From assembly GCA_025363575.1 (NCBI GenBank), contig JANYDM010000063.1:28705-92704 (forward strand): 64,000 nucleotides of DNA, read 5' to 3'. Positions within the stretch are counted from its first letter, which is position 1. Every line of letters starts with the position of its first letter. Below are positions 18,796 through 25,860 of this stretch, piece after piece. This DNA is from Betaproteobacteria bacterium. GTDB lineage: Bacteria > Pseudomonadota > Gammaproteobacteria > Burkholderiales > SG8-41. A program made the position numbers and the translations under genes. The notes under the pieces are model-generated. The model had not been told where the DNA came from. It ran no database searches and saw only the letters and a program-made list of their open reading frames with translations.

Positions 18796-18810
18796 CGGCC
18801 CCGCCTCGCA

Positions 18811-18909
18811 TCATGCCAGCGCGGCTTTCACGCGCTCGCGCGTGAACGGCAGGTCGCGCATGCGCTTGCCTGTATGCGCGTTGCCGTTAACGCTGAAGCT
18901 GGTTGTCAT
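18811..18909 (-). pseudogene. Fused remnant of a second molybdenum-hydroxylase operon (32 codons)
   Basis: This short open frame has a strong GGAGGGAGT ribosome binding site. It begins MTTSFSVNGNAHT, like the start of a 2Fe-2S subunit (compare VNGGTH in the neighbour), and ends KRMRDLPFTRERVKAALA. That end matches the last residues of a molybdopterin subunit (compare RVRDMPITRERVIAALAE at the end of the gene at 16217). The simplest reading is a deletion that joined the first codons of a small subunit to the last codons of a large subunit in a tandem operon copy. Whether the peptide is still translated is unknown. Confidence 0.7.
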
Positions 18910-19009
18910 ACTCCCTCCGCGCTAGTAGCCTGCACACGGCTGTCATGGCCGGAATTTCGAAAAAACATCGGCTTATACTGCCATTCCCGCGCGCCGGCCG
19001 CAAAGGTAT

Positions 19010-19037
19010 TTTGCCGCCGGCAGATTAGGGCTATACT
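19010..19037 (+). promoter_or_regulatory. Possible promoter of the DUF465-type gene
   Basis: TTTGCC, a 16-nt spacer and TATACT lie 30 bp before the ATG at 19068. The -10 is good and the -35 is weak. Confidence 0.4.
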
Positions 19038-19067
19038 TTTCGTCCTTCCTGGATGGAGGGCCTGCCC

Positions 19068-19271
19068 ATGCAGACTGATATGGACACCCTGAAACAGCGC
19101 ATCTACGAACTGAATGTCGAGCATCGCGACCTTGACGACGTGATCGCCAAATTAGGCGCCAAACCCGGCCAGGACCAGTTGCAATTACAGCGACTCAAGA
19201 AGAAAAAATTGCAGGTCAAAGACCAGATCTTCCATCTCGAACGCCAGCTGACGCCGGATATTTCTGCCTAG
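19068..19271 (+). CDS. YdcH/DUF465 family small coiled-coil protein
   Basis: This 67-aa, charged, helical protein has the DUF465 pattern HRDLDDVIAKL followed by QLQRLKKKKLQVKDQI. This family, named after E. coli YdcH, consists of short coiled-coil proteins of unknown role. The start is at 19068 (MQTDMDTLKQ), because GGAGGG is 7 nt upstream. An in-frame start five codons earlier would put the ribosome binding site inside the gene. It is convergent with dsbB. Confidence 0.88.
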   Translation: MQTDMDTLKQRIYELNVEHRDLDDVIAKLGAKPGQDQLQLQRLKKKKLQVKDQIFHLERQLTPDISA

Positions 19272-19318
19272 GCTCCGGCGTTGCGTCGCGATTTCGGCGC
19301 TGGTTCCTCGCCGAGCTC

Positions 19319-19819
19319 CTAGGACTTGCGTGCCTTGAGCGCAATCACAAGGGCAAACGCGCCCAGCAGAACGAACCACACGAGCGACCATTCGGCTATC
19401 GAAAGACCCAGCATGCGCCAGCCAACCTCGGCGCACTCGCCTGAACCGCGAAAAATTTTAGCGAAGGCCTCCACTAGCGGGAAGCGGTCGAGCATGTAAC
19501 CCAGGCCGGGCCCGCATTCGGGCACTTTATCCTTGGGCAAATGCTGCAGCCATACGTGGCGCGTCGCAATGCCGGCGCCGACAACGCTGACGATCGTGAG
19601 CAGCCCGCTATACGCGTAAGCCCCCTTGTGTCCGGGGCCATGCAATGCGCCAATCAAAAACACCACCATCAATACGATGTAGACGATGCGCTGCAATATG
19701 CACAACGGGCAGGGATTCTGATACTCGTAGTATTGCAAGTACAAGGCATAAGCTATCAGTCCGCCCGTAATCAGAAAGCCGAGCAAATAGCCGACGCGGG
19801 GTGTGAACCGCAGTTTCAT
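19319..19819 (-). CDS. dsbB: Disulfide bond formation protein DsbB
   Basis: DsbB is an inner-membrane quinone reductase that reoxidises periplasmic DsbA. The 166-aa protein has four hydrophobic helices, the first periplasmic pair Cys37-Cys40 (NPCPLC) and the second pair Cys102 and Cys129 (PECGPGLG, GSGECAEVGW), so all four redox cysteines are present. The ATG at 19819 is preferred over the TTG one codon earlier. Confidence 0.95.
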   Translation of the reverse strand: MKLRFTPRVGYLLGFLITGGLIAYALYLQYYEYQNPCPLCILQRIVYIVLMVVFLIGALHGPGHKGAYAYSGLLTIVSVVGAGIATRHVWLQHLPKDKVPECGPGLGYMLDRFPLVEAFAKIFRGSGECAEVGWRMLGLSIAEWSLVWFVLLGAFALVIALKARKS

Positions 19820-19843
19820 CAAGATGTTTCCTTTGCTACAAAT

Positions 19844-20338
19844 TTAAACATACGCAATCAAGCGTCCGCACGCGATGATTGCTATCCACAAGATGAGCGA
19901 CCCCGCGGCGTGCAGGCGCGAGCCCAGTGGCGCACGAACGCCACGCTCCCAGGTGGCGGCCGAGCGGAAGACGCCCAGGTGAAACGCCGCCGCATTGGTC
20001 AGTGCAAACATCAACAAGGTCAGCTTCAGTACGAAGGCGCGATTATCGACGAATTCACCGGCGTGCGCGGAAAACATCAGCAACCCGGTCGGCACGATGA
20101 CGAGCAGCGCCGCGCACGACCAGGGCAGCAAGTGGCGCGCAAGCTCTCGCACGGAGAGGCCGCGCGAAAAGCCGAGAACGCGCAGATCGAACATGATCAC
20201 CGACCCCACCAGAACAACGATGCCGCAGATATGCAGAATTTCGACGGCGGGATAAAGCCACAAATCGCCGCGCATGGCAGCGGCGGGTGCGCTCTGCTCG
20301 ACTGCGCGCAGTATGCCGTCGCCGGGGGTCGGCGTCAT
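19844..20338 (-). CDS. Multi-pass membrane protein of unknown function (DUF6644-like)
   Basis: This 164-aa hydrophobic protein has about four membrane helices, starting around ILHICGIVVLVGSVIMFDLRV. It has His and Phe/Trp residues at helix ends as in small quinone or heme membrane proteins, but no recognisable catalytic motif. It resembles the DUF6644 family and overlaps by 1 bp (TGATG) the preceding DUF6152-like periplasmic protein, so the two probably work together. The function is not known to me. Confidence 0.75.
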   Translation of the reverse strand: MTPTPGDGILRAVEQSAPAAAMRGDLWLYPAVEILHICGIVVLVGSVIMFDLRVLGFSRGLSVRELARHLLPWSCAALLVIVPTGLLMFSAHAGEFVDNRAFVLKLTLLMFALTNAAAFHLGVFRSAATWERGVRAPLGSRLHAAGSLILWIAIIACGRLIAYV

Positions 20339-20685
20339 CAGCGCAATTCGGTGGTTTTGGCGTTCACCGTAATACGTTCGGCGCGCATTTCTTCCGGCTT
20401 GCCGCGGTTGGGATAGCCGACGACCGTGACAGTGGCGCCGGGCTTTAGATCGGCCGCAGCGAGACCGCGATATTCCATGCGCGAAGGCGGCGCCAGGACC
20501 ACCAGCCAGGTCTTGCCTGGCGTTTCGAGTCTCACGTGGCCATGCGGATGCTCATAGCCGGACTCTTTGATGACGCCGGTCAGGTTGAGCGTCGTGGCGT
20601 TGTCGTACTCGCTCCAGCCGTGATGCGCGTAGGCAGCGCCCGTGACTGCGAATGAAAGAAGCAGCAGAATTGTCGATCGCTTCAT
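20338..20685 (-). CDS. Small exported protein, DUF6152-like
   Basis: This 115-aa protein has a clear signal peptide (MKRSTILLLLSFAVTGAAYA, cleavage before HHGWSEYD) and a small beta-rich mature domain. The mature start HHGW-EYD and the PHGHVRLETPG segment are typical of the DUF6152 family of periplasmic proteins. Two adjacent histidines at the predicted mature N-terminus could bind metal (inference). It is translationally coupled to the membrane protein downstream. Confidence 0.78.
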   Translation of the reverse strand: MKRSTILLLLSFAVTGAAYAHHGWSEYDNATTLNLTGVIKESGYEHPHGHVRLETPGKTWLVVLAPPSRMEYRGLAAADLKPGATVTVVGYPNRGKPEEMRAERITVNAKTTELR

Positions 20686-20755
20686 GATGAGGCCTCATAT
20701 TGTGACAACTGCATACGGCCGTGCTGCGCATTTTAACATGCGGTGAATGCCGTGC

Positions 20756-20784
20756 TTGTTGCTGTGACATCCCGCCGCTACAAT
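20756..20784 (+). promoter_or_regulatory. Candidate promoter of the Bug receptor gene
   Basis: TTGTTG, a 17-nt spacer and TACAAT on the plus strand end 54 bp before the ATG at 20839, in the divergent gap shared with the DUF6152-like gene. Confidence 0.45.
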
Positions 20785-20838
20785 CCGCTTCGCCGCATTG
20801 GCGCTGAGCATTTGCACTGATCAAACCCGCTCCGGACA

Positions 20839-21807
20839 ATGGCAAATACTTCAGACATGCGATGGTTTGCCGCGCTGTTTGCGTTGATCGCAAATGCAGC
20901 GATCGCGCAGTCGTTTCCCGATAAGCCGGTCACCATGATCGCGCCGTTCCCTGCGGGCGGCTCGGTCGACCTCGTCGCGCGCGCGGTTGCGCAGCAGATG
21001 AGCGAGATCTGGAAGCAGCCTGTCGTCGTCGCCAACCGGCCCGGCGCCGGCGGTAATATCGGCGCCGAAGCCGTCGCGCGCGCGGCACCGGACGGCTATA
21101 CGCTGCTCATGGGCACCACCGCGCTCGCGAGCAGCCCTGCGCTGTATTCGAAGCTGGGCTACGATCTCATGCGCGATCTCGCGCCTGTTAGCCTGGTCGT
21201 AACGATGAGCAACGTTCTCGTCGTCCATCCTGCGCTGCCGGCGCGCTCGGTGCCAGAGTTACTGGCGCTGGCTAAAGCGCGCCCCGGCCTGCTGAACTCT
21301 GCTTCAGCGGGCGTGGGCAGCTCAAACCATCTTGCGCTCGTGCTGTTCAACACCATAACCGGCGCCGGTATCGCCCACATCCCGTACAAAGGCGCGGCGC
21401 CGGCGGTGGCCGACGTGATGGGCGGCCATGTCGCGATGACTTTCGTGCCGATTGCCGCTGCCGTCGCGCCGGTAACGTCAGGCCGTTTACGCGCGCTCGG
21501 TGTAACCGGCACGGCGCGCTCACCGGCACTGCCCGGCGTGCCGACTATCCATGAGGCCGGCGTCACGGGTTACGCTGCGACATCCTGGAACGCGCTGCTC
21601 GCGCCAGGTGCGACGCCCCGCGACACCGTGGTCCGGGTCAATACCGTGGTAATGGAGAGCCTGCGCACGACGCGCGTCAAAGAAATTCTCGTCAGCGCGG
21701 GCGCCGACGCTGCCGGCGGCACGCCCGATCAGCTCGCGGGATTTCTGCGCGACGAAATGACGAAATGGGGCAAAGTTGTAAGAGACGCCGGCATCCAGCC
21801 GGAATAA
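20839..21807 (+). CDS. Bug/TctC-family periplasmic substrate-binding protein
   Basis: This 322-aa solute receptor of the tripartite tricarboxylate transporter type has a signal peptide (cleavage near AIA-QSFPDKP at residue 23) and the classic Bug motifs PFPAGGSVDLVAR, NRPGAGGNIGAEAVARA-PDGYTLLMG and IPYKGAAPAVADVMGGH. Such proteins bind carboxylates or amides in the periplasm and are expanded in Burkholderiales. No tctA/tctB membrane partners are adjacent, so this is an orphan receptor with unknown ligand. Confidence 0.93.
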   Translation: MANTSDMRWFAALFALIANAAIAQSFPDKPVTMIAPFPAGGSVDLVARAVAQQMSEIWKQPVVVANRPGAGGNIGAEAVARAAPDGYTLLMGTTALASSPALYSKLGYDLMRDLAPVSLVVTMSNVLVVHPALPARSVPELLALAKARPGLLNSASAGVGSSNHLALVLFNTITGAGIAHIPYKGAAPAVADVMGGHVAMTFVPIAAAVAPVTSGRLRALGVTGTARSPALPGVPTIHEAGVTGYAATSWNALLAPGATPRDTVVRVNTVVMESLRTTRVKEILVSAGADAAGGTPDQLAGFLRDEMTKWGKVVRDAGIQPE

Positions 21808-21816
21808 ACTGCCCCC

Positions 21817-22242
21817 ATGCTCAAGATCACCTCCACGCTCAGCGTTGACGACGCCGACCTCACGGAGCAGTTCGTGCGCGCGTCAGGGCCCGGCGGACAG
21901 AACGTCAACAAAGTCTCGACGGCCGTGCAACTGCGCTTTAACGTTTATGCATCGGCAGCGCTGCCGTGGGACGTGCGTGCGCGACTCGTCAAGATTGCGG
22001 GCAACCGGATGAACGCGGCGGGCGAGCTGATGATAACCGCCCAGCGTTTCCGCACGCAGGCGCAGAACCGCGCCGATGCGCGCGAACGCCTGGCCGAACT
22101 CATACGCGCGTCGCTGCATGCGCCAAAACCGCGCCGCAAGACGAAGCCCGGCGCGGGCGCCAAAAAGCGGCGCCTGGAATCCAAGCAAAGGATGGGCGCC
22201 TTGAAACGAGCACGTGCAAAAAACACGCAAGGTATGGAATAA
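21817..22242 (+). CDS. arfB: Ribosome rescue hydrolase ArfB (YaeJ)
   Basis: This codon-independent peptidyl-tRNA hydrolase frees ribosomes stalled at mRNA ends. The 141-aa protein has the release-factor catalytic GGQ at 26-28 (ASGPGGQNVNKVST) and the long basic C-terminal tail (about residue 100 onward, rich in Lys/Arg) that enters the empty mRNA channel. It lacks the codon-recognition domain of RF1/RF2. It starts 9 bp after the Bug gene. Confidence 0.93.
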   Translation: MLKITSTLSVDDADLTEQFVRASGPGGQNVNKVSTAVQLRFNVYASAALPWDVRARLVKIAGNRMNAAGELMITAQRFRTQAQNRADARERLAELIRASLHAPKPRRKTKPGAGAKKRRLESKQRMGALKRARAKNTQGME

Positions 22243-22347
22243 TCGCGCCTGTCAGATGTTGGCTATCTTCAAGCCGGAGCTTCCCGCGCGCCGGTTCGAC
22301 GGATCTGAAACGAGATGCGGGACGCATAATTAACGAGGGAGAAATGC

Positions 22348-22794
22348 ATGAAACTGGCAGTCTGCACCGCTGTGCTCGCGATGGTGATGTCCAACCTGGC
22401 CTCGGCCCAGGACGTCAAACCCGAAGACATCATCAAGTTCCGTCAAGGCGCCTACCGGGTCATCGGCTGGGAAATACGCCCCCTCGGATTGATGGTCAAA
22501 GGAGAGATGCCCTACAACAAAGACGTGTTTGCGCGCAATGCCGCCGTCATCGAGACCATGAGCCACGTCGTGCCCGAGGCGTTCGTCCCCGGCACCGACA
22601 AAGGCGAGACCCGTGCCAAGCCTGAGATCTGGAGCGATAACGCCAAGTTCAAGTCCGCGCTCGAGCGCTTTCAATCGGAAGCCGCCAAGATGAACGAAGT
22701 CGCCAAGACCGGCAACTTCGATGCGATCAAGGTGCAGTTCGGCTCGCTCGGCAAATCCTGCGGCAACTGCCACGACAGCTTCCGCATGAAATAG
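22348..22794 (+). CDS. Cytochrome c' / c-556 family protein
   Basis: This 148-aa exported c-type cytochrome has a signal peptide cleaved after Ala20 (NLASA-QDV) and a four-helix cytochrome c' fold. The single heme motif CGNCH lies at the C-terminus (Cys138, Cys141, His142), as in this class. It may bind NO or move electrons in the periplasm. A strong GAGGGAG ribosome binding site precedes the ATG. It is convergent with a cytochrome b561 gene, a plausible membrane electron donor. Confidence 0.92.
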   Translation: MKLAVCTAVLAMVMSNLASAQDVKPEDIIKFRQGAYRVIGWEIRPLGLMVKGEMPYNKDVFARNAAVIETMSHVVPEAFVPGTDKGETRAKPEIWSDNAKFKSALERFQSEAAKMNEVAKTGNFDAIKVQFGSLGKSCGNCHDSFRMK

Positions 22795-22817
22795 CCGGCG
22801 GCAGTTTCGCCAGCAGC

Positions 22818-22848
22818 ACGCCGCGCCGGCATATGGCGCGGCGTTTTT
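22818..22848 (+). terminator. Intrinsic terminator of the cytochrome c' gene
   Basis: A 10-bp GC stem (ACGCCGCGCC at 22818-22827 with 22835-22844) is followed by TTTTTATTTT on the plus strand. The T tract overlaps the stop codon of the converging cytochrome b561 gene. Confidence 0.85.
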
Positions 22849-23542
22849 ATTTTCGCACGATGAAAAACACAACGCACGCCGCGACGGCCACGACCGCAGC
22901 CGCAGTCCAGGTGCTCGCGTGACGTATGGCTTCAATCGATTCACCGGCTTGCCGCGTTTTATAACCGGTGAACATGGGCTTGATCAGATTGTCGCCTTTG
23001 TAAAACAAGTAAAAGAAAACTGCCGCTATATGCGCTGCGGCCAGCGCCAGCATCACGTAGAAGTTGTAATAGTGTACGGCCGTCAACAAATCACTCGTCT
23101 CCTTGGACACGAGTTTGTAGAGGGGCCCTTCCGTCACGATGTCGTCGTTCGCGAACAAGCCCGTGCCCGCTTGCAAAAGCAGGCAGGCGAGCAATAGCAC
23201 GACATTCCAGCCGCCAAGCGGATTGTGGCCGAGATGCACGCCGGCACGCCGCTCGGGCAAGGTGCGCAGGTTGCGCAGGTAGGCAAACGCCGCGCCGGGG
23301 CCGCGCACAAATCCAGTAAAGCGCGCGCTGCTGCTGCCGATAAAGCCCCACATCAGGCGGAACAGGCAAAGCGTCAGGATCGCGTAACCCGACCACATGT
23401 GATATTGCATGACATTGCCGCCCTCCTTGCCGCTCCACCAGGAGAACAGGATCAGGGTCACCAGCGTCCAGTGAAAAATGCGCACCGGCAGGTCCCAGAC
23501 TTCGACGCGCTGCACGGCGGCGGCACTCGGTATTTCGTTCAT
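22847..23542 (-). CDS. Cytochrome b561 / Ni-Fe hydrogenase-type diheme b cytochrome
   Basis: This 231-aa membrane protein starts with the family pattern VWDLPVRIFHWTLV. It has about four to five hydrophobic helices and conserved histidines (FHW, YHMWSGY, AVHYYNFYVMLALAAAHI) able to ligate two b hemes. Such proteins exchange electrons between the quinone pool and periplasmic cytochromes. The partner could be the converging cytochrome c' (inference from position). Confidence 0.9.
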   Translation of the reverse strand: MNEIPSAAAVQRVEVWDLPVRIFHWTLVTLILFSWWSGKEGGNVMQYHMWSGYAILTLCLFRLMWGFIGSSSARFTGFVRGPGAAFAYLRNLRTLPERRAGVHLGHNPLGGWNVVLLLACLLLQAGTGLFANDDIVTEGPLYKLVSKETSDLLTAVHYYNFYVMLALAAAHIAAVFFYLFYKGDNLIKPMFTGYKTRQAGESIEAIRHASTWTAAAVVAVAACVVFFIVRK

Positions 23543-23626
23543 AAGCTCTTCCCGGATCGTCGCGCCTTCGACCGCGCGGCCAGCAGCAGATTATAAGGTA
23601 AGCATTCTTCCTGTCGCGTACAGGCT

Positions 23627-23821
23627 TCAGCCCAAGTGATTTACCACTTCAAGCATAGCCGCCGCGTTAGTCACTCCGTTGAGTGTCACCGCCGCGAGCG
23701 AATTCTTCAGCATCACATAGTCGGTCTTTCCGTTACCGAGCAGCGGCAATTCCGAGACATGCTCGATGCGTCGGGCGACCGCAAGGTCCTGACTGTCTAG
23801 TGGTTTCGCATCAACTTTGCT
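23627..23821 (-). pseudogene. 3' remnant of an acyl-ACP synthetase-like (Aas-type) gene
   Basis: This frame of 64 codons has no start. It reads VARRIEHVSELPLLGNGKTD followed by YVMLK, which matches the C-terminal end of AMP-forming acyl-ACP synthetase/acyltransferase proteins (E. coli Aas ends with a similar PLLGSGKPDFVTLK segment). Everything upstream is missing. The frame meets a stop at 23822 exactly where the sequence becomes A/T-rich. It marks the left edge of the DSF island and suggests that the host gene was cut by the insertion or by a later deletion. Confidence 0.7.
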
Positions 23822-23929
23822 TCAGCGCAGCAATTTAAAAAATATACTTGATCAATTGTCATCAGGTTTTGGACAGATGCTGGTGTGTTATCTGCAAATA
23901 CCAGAATCGTCTTCGTCAATTAAAGCCTT

Positions 23930-23958
23930 TTTTGTTGGATGCTTTCCTGGCGTATAGT
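23930..23958 (+). promoter_or_regulatory. Possible promoter of the radical-SAM gene
   Basis: TTTTGT, a 17-nt spacer and TATAGT end 36 bp before the ATG at 23995. This supports the choice of that ATG over start sites further upstream. Confidence 0.42.
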
Positions 23959-23994
23959 ACAGTTCGTTATTCGATCATTACGTTGCACACAATT

Positions 23995-25512
23995 ATGACG
24001 AAACTGCGAGTGGTCCTGATAAAACCGAGCAAGTATGCCATTGACGGCTCGGTCGAGCGTTTTAAAAAGGGATTTTTACCTAACGCAACGCTCTACCACA
24101 TCGCAGCACTGACGCCCGCATGCATTGGCGACGCGCGGATTTCTGTTCACCTAGTTGACGAATACGTATGGCAGGATCTCGACTACCTGCGCTGGCTGGA
24201 AAAAGAGCCGGGAGAGATCACGCTCGTGGCACTGGTCGGCGTCCAGTCCCACCAATTTCATCGCGCGCTGGATATCGCGGCCTATGCGCATCATCACGGC
24301 GTGAGCCATTGCGTGATAGGTGGACCGCACGTAATGACTTGCGACACCACCGCTCTTCAAGGACGAGGCGTAAGCTTTGCTTTAGCTGAAGCGGAATTGA
24401 TTTGGCGGCAAATTTTGGATGATGCTATTGCAGGGGAGTTGCAGCCGACCTATGGCAGCCATCAACGCTGGGCTGAGACGCTTCCAAACACCGTTATCAA
24501 TCCGCCAACCACGGACGAGCTTGCGCGATACACGGAACCGTTGCTGGGACTCTATCCGGTTCGTGGGTGTCCGTATAAGTGCAATTTCTGCTCCGTAATC
24601 AAGATTTCCGGTCGCCAAGTGCGCAGTCCCGATATTGAGAGCACGTTGGAAAGTTTGCGGCGCGCAAAGCACGGCGGGGTGGAAAAGATAATGTTTGTTT
24701 CCGACAACTTCAATAAATTTCCCGCCGTCAGGGATTTGCTACAGGCAATGATAGACGAGCAGCTGACTGTCCGTTTTTCTTGTCAGTGCGACACCCAGAT
24801 CGCCAAAGACCCCGCTCTGGTAGCTCTCCTTGGTCGCGCGGGTTGTGGCGAAATGTTTGTAGGAGTCGAATCGTTTAACCGCAAGACATTGAAAATGGCA
24901 GGCAAGCACCACAATCATCCAACGCAATATGCGGAGATTGTTAGCCTTTGTAACGAAGTCGGTATTCGCGCACACTTCTCAAGTATTCTCGGCTTTCCGG
25001 ACGATAGTGAGGCCGAAATCCTGCATCATCTGGAAGTATTAAAAAGCCTGCATCCCCGCCAGGCGTCTTTTTTTATTTTGACTCCAATTCCCGGAACCGA
25101 GCAGTACGACGAGTTCCGGAAAGCCGGGTTGATAACAGAGCGCAATCTGGATCGATTTGATTCAACTCGCCCAACTTGGTCACATCCTACATTGCCACCT
25201 AAGCTCCTCGAAGAACTACTTTATAAGTGCTACATTAATTTTTACGGTTTTCTTCTTAAAAAACGAGGGCTGACTGATGAAGAACAACGTATGGCCGTTT
25301 ACCACCGCTACACGGCCGCACAGCGAACCCATCCCATGTCAGGCGGAGTTACGAGGGTTTGGCTGGATAACGCCGCAGACTTTGCGGGCCTGCGGCGCGC
25401 AACGTTTGACATCGATCTCGTCCCACTACCCAACAGTCTTTCACTGTCTGGGAGAGAAGCCGCGCTCAATAACAGGATTAAGCTTCGGCGCGTAACGTCC
25501 GCACTTGCGTAA
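23995..25512 (+). CDS. B12-binding-type radical SAM protein of unknown function
   Basis: This 505-aa protein has an N-terminal Rossmann-like cobalamin-binding-type region (about 5-150, with VIGGPHVMT near 107-115) and a radical-SAM core whose cluster cysteines are Cys192, Cys196 and Cys199 (GCPYKCNFC). A later GVESFNRKTLKMAGK segment and a GFPDDSEAEI loop are typical of the B12/rSAM class that includes lipid and tetrapyrrole methylases. The start is placed at 23995 (MTKLRVVLIKPSKYAIDG) because the frame upstream has no family-like sequence and a promoter candidate lies just before. It precedes an ACP and a ketoacyl synthase, so an acyl chain is a plausible substrate (inference). Confidence 0.82.
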   Translation: MTKLRVVLIKPSKYAIDGSVERFKKGFLPNATLYHIAALTPACIGDARISVHLVDEYVWQDLDYLRWLEKEPGEITLVALVGVQSHQFHRALDIAAYAHHHGVSHCVIGGPHVMTCDTTALQGRGVSFALAEAELIWRQILDDAIAGELQPTYGSHQRWAETLPNTVINPPTTDELARYTEPLLGLYPVRGCPYKCNFCSVIKISGRQVRSPDIESTLESLRRAKHGGVEKIMFVSDNFNKFPAVRDLLQAMIDEQLTVRFSCQCDTQIAKDPALVALLGRAGCGEMFVGVESFNRKTLKMAGKHHNHPTQYAEIVSLCNEVGIRAHFSSILGFPDDSEAEILHHLEVLKSLHPRQASFFILTPIPGTEQYDEFRKAGLITERNLDRFDSTRPTWSHPTLPPKLLEELLYKCYINFYGFLLKKRGLTDEEQRMAVYHRYTAAQRTHPMSGGVTRVWLDNAADFAGLRRATFDIDLVPLPNSLSLSGREAALNNRIKLRRVTSALA

Positions 25513-25584
25513 GGCTATCCGCATCTCATTCGCCTCCCGAATCAATTAGGCTATCTTACGGCTACATTGTAGATAGTTACCTCA

Positions 25585-25860
25585 GTGGCTCTGGACCAAA
25601 GAAATATGGAAAACGACGTACAACTGCGCGTGCTGCGAATCATCGCCGAGATTCTGGAAAAAAATGAACAGGAAATTTCACTTGATGCCTCTCTGGATAA
25701 GGATCTAAATCTTGACTCGCTTAAGCAAATGACACTTTTCATACTTCTCGAAGACGAGTTTAATCGAACAATGCCACCGGACGATTTAATAGAGATCGCC
25801 AGCGTCAAAGACATTATCGATTTCATAAATAGGAAACTGAAAGAACCTGCCCCGACATGA
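25585..25860 (+). CDS. Acyl carrier protein (phosphopantetheine attachment domain)
   Basis: This 91-aa acidic four-helix ACP has the attachment motif DLNLDSLKQMTL, whose Ser carries 4'-phosphopantetheine. It differs from housekeeping AcpP, which has DLGADSLDTVE, so it is a dedicated carrier. Its TGA overlaps the ketoacyl synthase ATG (25857-25860), giving tight coupling. The frame starts with GTG at 25585. The ATG at 25606 (MENDVQLRVL) is an alternative that would give 84 aa, and neither has a strong ribosome binding site. Confidence 0.88.
   Translation: MALDQRNMENDVQLRVLRIIAEILEKNEQEISLDASLDKDLNLDSLKQMTLFILLEDEFNRTMPPDDLIEIASVKDIIDFINRKLKEPAPT

Noticed and set aside
23627..23821. The left-border remnant as an rpfB (DSF-degrading acyl-CoA ligase) gene
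   Set aside because: FadD/RpfB proteins end with a VGKILRRELR-type motif; this remnant has PLLGNGKTDY, which fits the Aas-type acyl-ACP synthetase branch.
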